Below, piece by piece: positions 8,961 through 17,510 of a stretch of DNA of 42,249 bases. Both the position numbers and the translations under genes were made by a program. The notes beneath the pieces are model-generated. The model was given only the letters and a program-made list of their open reading frames with translations. It was not told the origin of the DNA and did not search any database. The stretch spans positions 1 to 42,249 of the forward strand of contig CALEST010000129.1 in assembly GCA_937907555.1 (NCBI GenBank), given 5' to 3'. Numbering within the stretch: the first letter of the stretch is position 1; each line of letters begins with the position of its first letter. The DNA comes from an uncultured Sediminibacterium sp. Its GTDB lineage: Bacteria > Bacteroidota > Bacteroidia > Chitinophagales > Chitinophagaceae.

Positions 8961-10304
8961 TTACTGTTCGTTAATAATGGAACTAAGAAACTGTTCTATT
9001 TGCTTTCGTATTACAGTAGCAGAAGACTGATGAGCATTTACCATTACAGAAAAAATTAATTCTTTTCCCTGATTGGTAATGAGGAATCCGCTTAATGCAA
9101 CATGGTTGGAAAGGGTTCCTGTTTTGGCAAAGATTTTTCCCTCGTATCCTTTATACAGGCCCCCTAATGTGCCGGTATTTCCAGTTGGGAAAATCGTTTT
9201 TATCCTATTCCAGTTCTGCTCTTGTTTCATTTTATTCAATACCCAGATAAAATCTTTCGGAGTCATTAAATTATAACGACTTAATCCACTTCCATCCACC
9301 CATCTGGGTGCATGCGGCATGCCTTTCAAATCCGATTTTAATAGGGTATCAATAGCCTGCGCATCATTCATGATTCCAGTTTTCTGATTGCCCACCATTA
9401 ATAAAACCTGTTCAGCATAAAAATTATCACTTCTATGCATCATGAGTTTTAATAAGCTATCGGTAGACTGAGAATAAAAGTTCTCCCATTTAGGATTATC
9501 CATCACTACCTCATTGGCATAACTCAGTATTCGGTTCAGTGTGTCTTCCAGCAAAGGAATCATCACCTGCTCCATATCTTGCTTTACTACAAAAGGAATG
9601 GAAGTGCCGTTAAAATTTCGGTTGCTTTTTACAACTGTAAAACTGTTTTCAGACTTGTTTCTGGCTATGGAGAATTTGCCATCTTCGGTGCTGGAGAAAA
9701 TGACCAATGAGTCTTTAAAAGCTTTAGGTGTTACGGTAATGCGATTTCCCTTTTTACCAAAATACACCAGATTGCCATATATCGGCATGGGCGATCTCTC
9801 AGGAGAATAATCCGCATCAAAGTCGTTCCATGCCCAGCCGTTTCCAAATGCTTCTGCTGAATATTTCGGTGCAACGATGGTGATTTTAGGTGCATTTTTC
9901 TGCAGAAAATCAAAAGCCGGATGCTCATCAAAATCAGGATGTAAAAAACTTGGGTCGCCGGTAAATCTTAATGTAATATTATCCTCGTCCTTTAAATATT
10001 GGAATGCAACCAAACTATCACCCAGATTTTTCATGGCTGCATAGCAGGTGAAGATTTTGGTATTGCTCGCAGGAATAAAATATTTGTCTGCCTGATGGTT
10101 ATACAGGTATTTTCCGCTGGCGGGATCAAATACGCTGACCCCCAGATGAGCAGGCTGAAACGCCGGATGCTGTAAAAAAAACTGATTCGCTTTATCCTGA
10201 TAAAAATCTACTTCTTTTGGTTTTTCAGAATGGATTTTAGGTTGCGTTACTTTACAGGATACAAAAAGAGAAAGCAAAACAATATAGGAAAACAATTTTT
10301 TCAT
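8961..10304 (-). CDS. dacB: D-alanyl-D-alanine carboxypeptidase/endopeptidase, PBP4 type (S13)
   Basis: Periplasmic penicillin-binding protein trimming peptidoglycan peptides. All three serine-peptidase motifs are present: SxxK at 80-83 (ASNTKIF), SDN in HRSDNFYAE, and KTG in FAKTGTLS. The N-terminus MKKLFSYIVLLSLFVSC ends in a Cys at 17 that could be lipidated, although Phe at -3 is not ideal for a lipobox. I chose ATG 10304 because it starts the signal peptide; a start at 10328 would overlap the preceding gene and add eight unneeded residues. It lies 10 bp downstream of the arginase-fold gene and is probably cotranscribed. Confidence 0.92.
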   Translation of the reverse strand: MKKLFSYIVLLSLFVSCKVTQPKIHSEKPKEVDFYQDKANQFFLQHPAFQPAHLGVSVFDPASGKYLYNHQADKYFIPASNTKIFTCYAAMKNLGDSLVAFQYLKDEDNITLRFTGDPSFLHPDFDEHPAFDFLQKNAPKITIVAPKYSAEAFGNGWAWNDFDADYSPERSPMPIYGNLVYFGKKGNRITVTPKAFKDSLVIFSSTEDGKFSIARNKSENSFTVVKSNRNFNGTSIPFVVKQDMEQVMIPLLEDTLNRILSYANEVVMDNPKWENFYSQSTDSLLKLMMHRSDNFYAEQVLLMVGNQKTGIMNDAQAIDTLLKSDLKGMPHAPRWVDGSGLSRYNLMTPKDFIWVLNKMKQEQNWNRIKTIFPTGNTGTLGGLYKGYEGKIFAKTGTLSNHVALSGFLITNQGKELIFSVMVNAHQSSATVIRKQIEQFLSSIINEQ

Positions 10305-10314
10305 TTGGCAGATT

Positions 10315-11448
10315 TTAACTTCTTTCAACAGCCCTTAACCAACGTTCAGGAATATCGTTATTACAAGCAACGATATAATCTCTGTGACTGCAAGCTACAA
10401 ATTTACCATCATGCAATTGCATCCACCATCTGCCTGTTCTTTTACTTTGTAAAAATGCTGTGGGCGCTTCAGCAAATGCCATAGTAAATTCATTGAATTC
10501 ATTCCTGTTTTCCAGACTGGCTTCCTGCTTACCCCGGTGAATCCCATCTATCACATACCACATCATATGAGCCTGCTGTATGGCAGTCATATCGTGCATG
10601 TCTTTGGCTACATCATATCCATATAGCCCAATTGTATTACAGATACTGCTCATTCCTGCATACTGCATTAGCGTACAGGCTTCTTCTCCGTTTAGTCCAT
10701 TGGGGGTTACGCGGTTTGCAGGAGCGTGTGCATATTGAATGGCTTCAATATCGAAACTGAAGAGCTCACTATTACGGATGGCAGGCTCCATTTCTTCAAT
10801 GGCCTCTTTAACCCGACCCACTCTATAGAAATCAAATCCCAGCTTATTAATGGTCTCCAGCATATGCGGATGCATATAGTAGCTTTGAAAAGCAATATGC
10901 GTGTAATGCTTGAGGTGATTGGGAATTCCGGTAAACATGTCCACCAGAAACTGATCGGCCGGTTCCAGGCTGTCCATATCCAGATTAATTCTGGCATCCA
11001 CAGAAACAGCATCTATAATTTTATCCAGTGATCCATATGCCTGATACTGTGGAGTAGTGATATCGTGGGAACCGCCCAGAATCAGTACTTTTTTACCCAT
11101 CTGAATCAATTCACTTACTACCATTTTTACCGCAGCATAACTATCGGCAAGGCTGGCTCCGGTTTTAATATTTCCCAAATCGGCAATGGAAACTTCTGAA
11201 TGCCAATAGTACAATTTGTAAAACTGGGTCCTTACTTTATTGGGTGCACTCGTATTGGTATACTGCATGCCCATACCCCTCATTTCACCACAACCCACAA
11301 TCACCAGATCAGCTTCACTGATATCGGGTAACTCCTCTTCAAAAGCCAGGATATGTTTCCCGATTTGTGTGTCTTTGAAACCTTCATCCAATGAAATTTC
11401 TGCAAGATTAATCGGTTCAAGAAAATCTACAATAGAGGATAATGACAT
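10315..11448 (-). CDS. Arginase-fold (ureohydrolase/formimidoylglutamase-like) protein with degenerate metal site
   Basis: 377 aa with the ureohydrolase layout: LILGGSHD at 122-129, VDARINLD at 150-157, and SFDIEAI at 231-237. In active enzymes the manganese ligands are GGDH, DAHxD and SxDxD. Here His128, Asp151 and Asp233 remain, but the DAHxD His is Arg153 and its second Asp is Asn155, and the last Asp is Glu235. Such proteins are often labelled formimidoylglutamase in Bacteroidota, but catalysis by this one is doubtful. No other hut genes are nearby, which also argues against a histidine-degradation role. A 6-bp-arm inverted repeat abuts the start codon. Confidence 0.75.
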   Translation of the reverse strand: MSLSSIVDFLEPINLAEISLDEGFKDTQIGKHILAFEEELPDISEADLVIVGCGEMRGMGMQYTNTSAPNKVRTQFYKLYYWHSEVSIADLGNIKTGASLADSYAAVKMVVSELIQMGKKVLILGGSHDITTPQYQAYGSLDKIIDAVSVDARINLDMDSLEPADQFLVDMFTGIPNHLKHYTHIAFQSYYMHPHMLETINKLGFDFYRVGRVKEAIEEMEPAIRNSELFSFDIEAIQYAHAPANRVTPNGLNGEEACTLMQYAGMSSICNTIGLYGYDVAKDMHDMTAIQQAHMMWYVIDGIHRGKQEASLENRNEFNEFTMAFAEAPTAFLQSKRTGRWWMQLHDGKFVACSHRDYIVACNNDIPERWLRAVERS

Positions 11449-11466
11449 GGGTACGATTTTGTACCC
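11449..11466 (-). promoter_or_regulatory. Inverted repeat abutting the start of the arginase-fold gene
   Basis: Perfect 6-bp arms GGGTAC and GTACCC around a 6-nt spacer, ending directly at the start codon (CAT at 11446-11448). On the transcript it could fold into a hairpin touching the initiation site, or it could be a protein-binding site. Only the symmetry is seen; function is inferred. Confidence 0.4.
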
Positions 11467-11505
11467 CCTTAAACGAAAAAACCCTATTGATTATTGCCAA
11501 TAAAA

Positions 11506-12210
11506 TTAATCGGTGTATTTGTAGCCAACACCACGGACAGAGTGAAAATAAACGGGATTGCGGCTATCTTCTTCAAAATACTTTCTGAAGCTGAGAATAA
11601 AATTATCGATGGTCCGGGTAGTAGGATAAACATTGTATCCCCATACAACCTGTAAGATCTTTTCGCGGGTAACCACTTCTCCTTTATTTTCTATCAAGAG
11701 TTTTAATAGCATGGCTTCTTTCTTACTTAAATCTACGTGCTGACCGTTCCAGGTAACGGCATCCTGTGCTTTAAAATCAATCAGGTTGTTTCCGAATTTA
11801 TATTGATCCCCTATGGATTCCTTCACTTGTAAACGCTTGTTCTTTTCAATCAACTTTGAAACCCTGATTAGTAATTCGTCCAGGTTAAAGGGTTTGGTTA
11901 AATAGTCATCGGCCCCTTTTTTTAATCCGAGCACTTTGTCGGCGGGTGTGTTTTTAGCACTCAGCATCAAGATGGGAACTTCGTTGTTGTGTACACGAAT
12001 GCTCTCCGTAACACTGATTCCATCCAGTTCGGGAAGCATGATGTCCATTATAATTAAATCGAAATAGGCGTTTTCTACTTTCTTTAGCGCTTCATTACCG
12101 TCAAAAGCAGAAGTCACTTCATAACCCTCCATTTCCAGATTAAGCTTTAAAGCTTCATGCAAATTCAATTCATCTTCAACAATGAGAATATTTGCTTTAT
12201 CTGTTGCCAT
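11506..12210 (-). CDS. OmpR-family response regulator
   Basis: 234 aa. The N-terminal receiver domain has acidic residues VEDE at 11-14, the phosphoacceptor Asp56 in IIMDIMLPELDG, and the Ser-Ala switch and Lys in MLSAKNTP and TKPF. A C-terminal winged-helix DNA-binding domain (about 130-234) ends RGVGYKYTD. It starts 2 bp after the stop of the cognate histidine kinase gene. Last in the yicC-gldH-kinase-regulator operon. Target genes are not evident from the sequence. Confidence 0.95.
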   Translation of the reverse strand: MATDKANILIVEDELNLHEALKLNLEMEGYEVTSAFDGNEALKKVENAYFDLIIMDIMLPELDGISVTESIRVHNNEVPILMLSAKNTPADKVLGLKKGADDYLTKPFNLDELLIRVSKLIEKNKRLQVKESIGDQYKFGNNLIDFKAQDAVTWNGQHVDLSKKEAMLLKLLIENKGEVVTREKILQVVWGYNVYPTTRTIDNFILSFRKYFEEDSRNPVYFHSVRGVGYKYTD

Positions 12211-12212
12211 TA

Positions 12213-13187
12213 TTACGATTTAAATGTGACCTTAAAAATACTTCCATTTGGCTGATTATCTGTCACAGAAATGTAGCCATTATGGGTTTCAACAATTTTT
12301 TTGCAGAGATACAAGCCCAATCCGGTTCCCTGTGCCTTCCGGGTATTCTCACTCCCGCTCCTGTAAAATTTATCAAAAATGCTTTTCTTCTCATTGTCGT
12401 TAATTCCAGGACCTAAATCTGCAACAGCCAAACAGGTCTTACTGGTATTTTTAACCAATGTAACATGAATAGGCAGGTTTTTAGGGGCATATTTAATTGC
12501 ATTTTCCAGCAAATTATTCAGTAGCATTTGCAGTAAAAAGGGATCGCCTTCAATGAATATATTTTCTTCAATTGCATCCGTGATTTCCCGTTCAGGAAAT
12601 CTGCTTTTGCAATCATCCACGCAAGTCTCGGCAATATCTGTAAGGTTAATAAGCTGAAAATTAACTTTATACCCTCCTGCATCTAACTGAGAAGTAAATA
12701 AAATATTATTACACAAAGCATTCAATCGGTTGGCTTCCTGTAAGGTGTTCGCAATTAGTTTTTGCTGCTTGTCTTCCTCTAGTTTTCTTCGCTGCAGGGT
12801 TTCCAAATTTAACTGAGTAACCGCAATCGGCGTTTTTAGTTCATGCGTAATAGCCATCATAAAGTTCTGCTGGTGTGCAGAAAACTTAAGTTGTCTACGG
12901 GTAGCCCGATATACATAAACAGCGCCTACTAAAATTAAAGCAAGAAATGTTAGTCCTTCCCCAACATACTGAGCCGTTTTTCTTTTGCGTAGTTCTTCAA
13001 TACGCGCGAGCTTAGTTAAATATTCAGGATCATCTTTGTAAATTTCTGAAATTCTTATCTCTGCTAAAATACCATTTTGGTTTTCCAATGCAATGAACCA
13101 CCAGGCAAGCGCTGCAATCATGTATAGAAGTAAAAACCAATACACAAAAGTTACAAAACCCAGTTTAGGTGGCTTCAGCGTTTTCAT
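12213..13187 (-). CDS. Two-component sensor histidine kinase
   Basis: 324 aa inner-membrane kinase. TM1 is about residues 11-33 and TM2 about 74-93, enclosing a short periplasmic segment of about 40 residues rich in charged helix. The phosphoacceptor His115 is in THELKTPIAV. The ATPase domain shows ENAIKYA (N-box), DLGPG (257-261), FDKFYRS and GTGLGL (287-292), all intact. The start overlaps the gldH stop as ATGA, so translation is probably coupled. The small sensor region suggests sensing of membrane or protein partners rather than a bound ligand (inference). Confidence 0.95.
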   Translation of the reverse strand: MKTLKPPKLGFVTFVYWFLLLYMIAALAWWFIALENQNGILAEIRISEIYKDDPEYLTKLARIEELRKRKTAQYVGEGLTFLALILVGAVYVYRATRRQLKFSAHQQNFMMAITHELKTPIAVTQLNLETLQRRKLEEDKQQKLIANTLQEANRLNALCNNILFTSQLDAGGYKVNFQLINLTDIAETCVDDCKSRFPEREITDAIEENIFIEGDPFLLQMLLNNLLENAIKYAPKNLPIHVTLVKNTSKTCLAVADLGPGINDNEKKSIFDKFYRSGSENTRKAQGTGLGLYLCKKIVETHNGYISVTDNQPNGSIFKVTFKS

Positions 13188-13657
13188 TTGGCAACTTTTT
13201 CAACCCGTATACCTGCGTTCAGCATATAGGGTAATGGATCTTCCCGCATAGCTTGCTGAAGGGAGAATTTATAGGTTCCGGATTTCAATTGAATAGGTGC
13301 CTGTGTAAGGCGGATACGATGATCAAAAACATCATCCATCCCTGTTCCCAGCCAACCTCTGCGATTGTCTGCCAGGCGCAAATTGATTAATTGTTTTTTA
13401 GCTGAATCTCCGGGTGATTGTGTAGAGAAATGAACCCAAAGATTATTATACCGATAGGCGTCTTCATGTCTTATAACTGCATAAATATGATAGAGCGCAG
13501 TGGTATCGGTTACCGCAAACTGAAATTCAGGTTGGTTGCTGGCCGCCCATTCGTGTTTTTGAAAAAAAGCTACTTTTTCGAAGACCCCATTCGATTGGCA
13601 ACTGCTCAAAAGCATGAATGCCAAACCTGCTACCAGAAAAGTTTTCGCTAAATCCAT
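13184..13657 (-). CDS. gldH: Gliding motility lipoprotein GldH
   Basis: 157 aa lipoprotein. MDLAKTFLVAGLAFMLLSSC gives a clear lipobox with Cys20. The body matches GldH features I recall: FAVTDTTALYHIYAVIRH, NLWVHFST, then a conserved end with AMREDPLPYMLNAGIRVEK. GldH supports Bacteroidota gliding and type IX secretion-linked functions in Flavobacterium; many non-gliding species also keep it. The start at 13657 places the signal peptide first; the longer frame to 13696 is rejected. It lies 28 bp after yicC and overlaps the histidine kinase gene by 4 bp. That operon placement is worth noting. Confidence 0.85.
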   Translation of the reverse strand: MDLAKTFLVAGLAFMLLSSCQSNGVFEKVAFFQKHEWAASNQPEFQFAVTDTTALYHIYAVIRHEDAYRYNNLWVHFSTQSPGDSAKKQLINLRLADNRRGWLGTGMDDVFDHRIRLTQAPIQLKSGTYKFSLQQAMREDPLPYMLNAGIRVEKVAK

Positions 13658-13685
13658 ATTATCAAAGATACAGACTGTGCCGAAT

Positions 13686-14561
13686 CTATAAAACATTCAA
13701 AATTTGCTCTTTTGCCTTCTCCAGTTCGTCTTTCATTAAAATAACCGCTTTTTGCATGGTGGCATCGTAGGCTTTAGAACCCGTTGTATTAATTTCCCTT
13801 CCAAACTCCTGCAATATGAAAGACAATTTTTTGCCTTTTGAAATACCGCTTTCATTTAATACGGTTCTGAAATAGGCACAATGATTATTCAGGCGAACCT
13901 GCTCTTCGCTGATATCTATTTTTTCTATGTAATAAATTAATTCCTGCTCCAATCTGTTGGGATCGTAGTTTTCCTTACCCACATTTTCTTCCAGCACTTT
14001 TATTAAACCCTCTTTGATTTTGGTTCTGCGAAGTGGCTCCAGCTCTGTAATAAGTTGTTGTTGTTCTTCTATGTTTTTTAGTCTGACCAATAAATCAGCT
14101 TCAATGGATTTACCCTCTTCCTTTCTATGATTGTTCAGCTGGGCAATGGCTTCTTTCAAAAGATTTTCAAAATGACTCCACTCTGCTTCAGAAAGCATTT
14201 CAGTGGATGGGGTAATTACATCGGGTAATTTCAATATGGTACTCAGAATATCGCCTGTTGCCAGACCTAACTCGTTCGCCAGTTGAGATACAGGCTGAAA
14301 ATAAGCTTTCGCCAAATCAGTATTAATGGTAACTGGCTTATTGGCCCCATTTAGTTTAATGGTAATATTACATTCAACACTACCTCTTTGCAATCCTTCG
14401 TTCAGTAAGTTCCTTACATCAAATTCATAGGGTTTAAGCAAAGCAGGAATATTCAGACGCAAATCGAACTGCTTTCCGTTTAAAGACTTGATTTCAATTA
14501 AAAAATTCTTGTCCCCTATGGCTTGTTCTGCTCTGCCATAACCAGTCATTGAATATAACAT
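13686..14561 (-). CDS. yicC: YicC family endoribonuclease-like protein
   Basis: 291 aa, cytoplasmic. Begins with the family hallmark MLYSMTGYGRAE and ends with the conserved block NTTGSKAYDATMQKAVILMK and an ELEK-type helix. The middle has LEQELIYYIEKIDISEE, matching YicC. E. coli YicC was reported as an endoribonuclease acting on small RNA; here activity is by homology only. First gene of the minus-strand operon running into gldH and the two-component pair. Confidence 0.92.
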   Translation of the reverse strand: MLYSMTGYGRAEQAIGDKNFLIEIKSLNGKQFDLRLNIPALLKPYEFDVRNLLNEGLQRGSVECNITIKLNGANKPVTINTDLAKAYFQPVSQLANELGLATGDILSTILKLPDVITPSTEMLSEAEWSHFENLLKEAIAQLNNHRKEEGKSIEADLLVRLKNIEEQQQLITELEPLRRTKIKEGLIKVLEENVGKENYDPNRLEQELIYYIEKIDISEEQVRLNNHCAYFRTVLNESGISKGKKLSFILQEFGREINTTGSKAYDATMQKAVILMKDELEKAKEQILNVL

Positions 14562-14604
14562 ACCAAACTGTTTAAGTAAAAGTAAAGGAACATTAGCAGA
14601 TTAG

Positions 14605-15315
14605 CTAAAAATCAATTCCAATCCACTTTCTTTTCTTTTTTTCATACTTGGTAAAGTTGAACTGGTATAGTTTACCTGGACGGTGTGATACATCCTGCTC
14701 CATTTCATTGGTGTCGATAAGCAAATCCATGGAAGCAAACTTCTTTCGGAAATTTCTTCTATCCAATGAAACGCCGAGAATAGCTTCGTATAAGTTTTGA
14801 AGCTCACGAAGTGAAAACTTATCGGGTAATAAATTAAAGCCCAATGGGTGTTCCTGAATCCGTTTTTGCAGCCAGCTATGGCATTCATCAACAATCTGCT
14901 TATGATCAAAAGCCATGTCTTCGAGCGATTCATAATCGTACCAATCCAACTCATTTTCATGAATATTCAATGCATGATGCTGAATATTTAATAGTGAGCA
15001 GTAAGCTATTGTAATTACTCTGCCTCCCGGGTGCCTGTCGGGCTTACCAAACACCTTTACCTGATCAAGAAACACATTGGTCATACCAGTTCTTTCTTTC
15101 AGGATTCTGTAAGCTGCATCGTCCAGATCTTCGTTGTTTTTAACAAAATCCCCCAGAAGAGAAAGTTTACCCTGATAAATAGACAAATCACTTTTGATAA
15201 GCAAGACTTTAAGCTTACTTTCTTCAAAACCAAAAATGACACAGTCCACGGTTAATGGAACTTTGGGATAAGTGTCCACTAAACTATGTACCGCTTTAAC
15301 GGAATTCTTCTTCAT
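14605..15315 (-). CDS. Nudix-domain winged-helix transcriptional regulator (NrtR/AraR type)
   Basis: 236 aa. Residues about 18-150 form a Nudix fold; the rest resembles the winged helix of NrtR-type regulators (LRELQNLYEAILG, then RRNFRKKF). The Nudix box lies in DFVKNNEDLDDAAYRILKER: the usual REU and EE positions read RIL and ER, so hydrolysis is probably lost and the domain likely senses a nucleotide or sugar ligand. Related regulators control NAD metabolism (NrtR) or arabinose use (AraR of Bacteroides). Its target is unknown; it is divergent from ligA, an NAD-dependent enzyme, so that shared region is one candidate. Confidence 0.82.
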   Translation of the reverse strand: MKKNSVKAVHSLVDTYPKVPLTVDCVIFGFEESKLKVLLIKSDLSIYQGKLSLLGDFVKNNEDLDDAAYRILKERTGMTNVFLDQVKVFGKPDRHPGGRVITIAYCSLLNIQHHALNIHENELDWYDYESLEDMAFDHKQIVDECHSWLQKRIQEHPLGFNLLPDKFSLRELQNLYEAILGVSLDRRNFRKKFASMDLLIDTNEMEQDVSHRPGKLYQFNFTKYEKKKRKWIGIDF

Positions 15316-15362
15316 ATGGCCAAGCGTTTGGAGTAATCTCCGGCAATTGCGTAGTTAGTACA

Positions 15363-15370
15363 CAAAGTTA
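15363..15370 (-). promoter_or_regulatory. -7 element candidate for the Nudix regulator gene
   Basis: On the minus strand this reads TAACTTTG, an exact match to the Bacteroidota -7 consensus TAnnTTTG, about 48 bp upstream of the ATG at 15315. No good TTG is seen at -33, so the call is tentative. A looser match for ligA, TATCTTTA at 15390-15397 on the plus strand, lies close by. Confidence 0.4.
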
Positions 15371-15413
15371 AGGGTTGTTGGGTAATTTCTATCTTTACAG
15401 CTTAAGACGCAAT

Positions 15414-17510
15414 ATGTACACCGCAGATCAGACGAAAGTTTTACAGGAACAAACCAGGGATATTCTAACAGGGCTTAACAGCAAGACAAGCAATATTGAC
15501 TTGACCCTTTTGAAGCAAGTGCTGAGATTTCATGAATATCGCTATTATGTATTGAATGACCCATTGCTGGCAGATTACGAATACGATATTTTATATCAGG
15601 CACTTGTAAAAATAGAGCATTCGAATCCAGATCTGATTAGTGTGGACTCTCCCACACAAAGAGTGGGCAGTAGTTTGAACCAGAACTTCGTAACTACCCC
15701 TCACCTGGTTCCCATGTTGAGTCTGGATAATAGTTACAATGCAGATGACCTGAAAGACTTCGATAGAAAAGCCAGGGAATTAAGTGGCACCGACTTGCTT
15801 GAATATTGTATTGAACCCAAATTTGACGGGGCCAGCATTTCACTCTATTATGAAAATGATTTACTGGTTCGTGCGGTTACCAGAGGGGATGGTGTTGCAG
15901 GAGAAGATATTACCAATAATATAAAGCAGATTAAATCCATCCCTATTTATGCTCCTTTTTCTTCCAGAGGCATTCAGCAAATTGAAATCAGAGGGGAAGT
16001 CATCATGAGCAAAATTGCTTTTGACCAATACAACCAGAAACTGATTGCAAAAGGATTGAGCCCATTGGCCAATCCAAGAAATGCAGCTTCCGGAAGCCTG
16101 CGCATGAAAGATCCCAAAGAAGTTGCGGAAAGAAACCTGGATGCTTTTTTGTATCATATCAGTTATGTAACGCATTTGAGCAATCAGCACGATACAGCTT
16201 TGGAAACACACGGTGGCAGCCTTTCTTTGTTATGGGATATGGGTTTCCGATCTCCTCAAAAAGAAAAAAATATAGTAAAAGGGATTGAGGGCGTAATTGA
16301 TTATTGTCTCTCTTTTGAAGCAACCAGGGATGACCTGCCTTATGAAATTGATGGGATGGTCATTAAAGTAAATGAACTGAGTTTACAGGAAAAAATGGGC
16401 ATGACATCTCATCACCCAAGATGGGCCATAGCGTTCAAGTTCAAAGCCAGACAGGCAACCACAGAGCTATTGGATGTGGAATTTCAGGTAGGGCGAACAG
16501 GCGCTGTAACACCAGTAGCCAAACTGAAGCCTGTTTATCTGGGAGGGGTTACCGTATCCAGCATTTCTGTTCACAATGAAGAATATATTCAGCAAAAGGA
16601 TTTACGCATAGGAGATCAGGTATTAATTGAAAGAGCCGGGGATGTGATTCCTCAGATTGTAAAAAGTTTGCCTGAATTAAGAAATGGAAATGAAGCCATG
16701 ATTCTGTTTCCTAAAAACTGTCCGGTTTGTAACAGTGAATTATTTAAAGAAGAAGGTGAAGCAGTCTGGCGTTGTATTAATATTGAATGCACTGCACAGG
16801 TAGTAGAAAAAATAATCCATTTCGTGAGCAAAGATGCCATGGATATCAAAAGTCTGGGAGAAGCCAATGTTCGTAAATTTTATGAACTTGGCTTATTGAA
16901 AGATATTCCGGGTATTTATCAACTGGATTATTTTTCCATAGCAAGCCTGGACGGATTTGGAAGAAAATCCCTGGACAATCTGCGCGCTGCCATTGAAGCC
17001 AGTAAACAACAACCCCTGTATCGATTGATTTATGCACTAGGGATTCGATTTGTTGGGGAAACCACCGCCAAAACATTGGCCAACGCTGTAAATCACCTGA
17101 TGGAATTTGCCAACAAAACAGAAGTTGACTTGTTAGAATTAGAAGATGTAGGTGTAAAAGTTGCCAAAAGCATTCAACACTTTTTTTCAAACACCCAGAA
17201 CCTGCAAATGCTGAAAGACTTGGAAAAACTGGGGTTGCAGCTGGTAAATATTAAAAAAGAAGTGAGTGCCGATGGAAGCCTTCAAGGACAGAGCTTTTTG
17301 TTTACCGGCACTTTAGAGCAATTAAAAAGATCAGAAGCAGAAGCAAAAGTAGAAGCTGCTGGAGGTATTATATTAAGTGGCGTTAGCAGTAAATTGAATT
17401 ACCTGGTAGTTGGTGCAGATGCCGGCAGCAAACTGGAGAAAGCAAAAAAGATCAATAGCATAAAAGTTATTACGGAACAGGAATTTATAGAATTGATTAA
17501 TGGACAATAA
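15414..17510 (+). CDS. ligA: NAD-dependent DNA ligase LigA
   Basis: 698 aa from ATG 15414; a longer frame from 15375 adds 13 unconserved residues and includes the promoter area. The domains follow in order: Ia domain; adenylation domain with nucleophile Lys136 in EPKFDGAS; OB fold; Cys4 zinc finger CPVCNSE...CINIECTAQ; helix-hairpin-helix repeats (LDGFGRKSLDNL); and a C-terminal BRCT domain (GQSFLFTGTL, KLNYLVVGADAGSKLEKA). Seals nicks in replication and repair using NAD+. The next gene starts inside its stop codon (TAATG). Confidence 0.97.
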   Translation: MYTADQTKVLQEQTRDILTGLNSKTSNIDLTLLKQVLRFHEYRYYVLNDPLLADYEYDILYQALVKIEHSNPDLISVDSPTQRVGSSLNQNFVTTPHLVPMLSLDNSYNADDLKDFDRKARELSGTDLLEYCIEPKFDGASISLYYENDLLVRAVTRGDGVAGEDITNNIKQIKSIPIYAPFSSRGIQQIEIRGEVIMSKIAFDQYNQKLIAKGLSPLANPRNAASGSLRMKDPKEVAERNLDAFLYHISYVTHLSNQHDTALETHGGSLSLLWDMGFRSPQKEKNIVKGIEGVIDYCLSFEATRDDLPYEIDGMVIKVNELSLQEKMGMTSHHPRWAIAFKFKARQATTELLDVEFQVGRTGAVTPVAKLKPVYLGGVTVSSISVHNEEYIQQKDLRIGDQVLIERAGDVIPQIVKSLPELRNGNEAMILFPKNCPVCNSELFKEEGEAVWRCINIECTAQVVEKIIHFVSKDAMDIKSLGEANVRKFYELGLLKDIPGIYQLDYFSIASLDGFGRKSLDNLRAAIEASKQQPLYRLIYALGIRFVGETTAKTLANAVNHLMEFANKTEVDLLELEDVGVKVAKSIQHFFSNTQNLQMLKDLEKLGLQLVNIKKEVSADGSLQGQSFLFTGTLEQLKRSEAEAKVEAAGGIILSGVSSKLNYLVVGADAGSKLEKAKKINSIKVITEQEFIELINGQ

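Noticed and set aside
13658..13696. Extended N-terminus for GldH
   Set aside because: It would put 13 extra residues before a complete lipoprotein signal peptide; the ATG at 13657 starts it cleanly.
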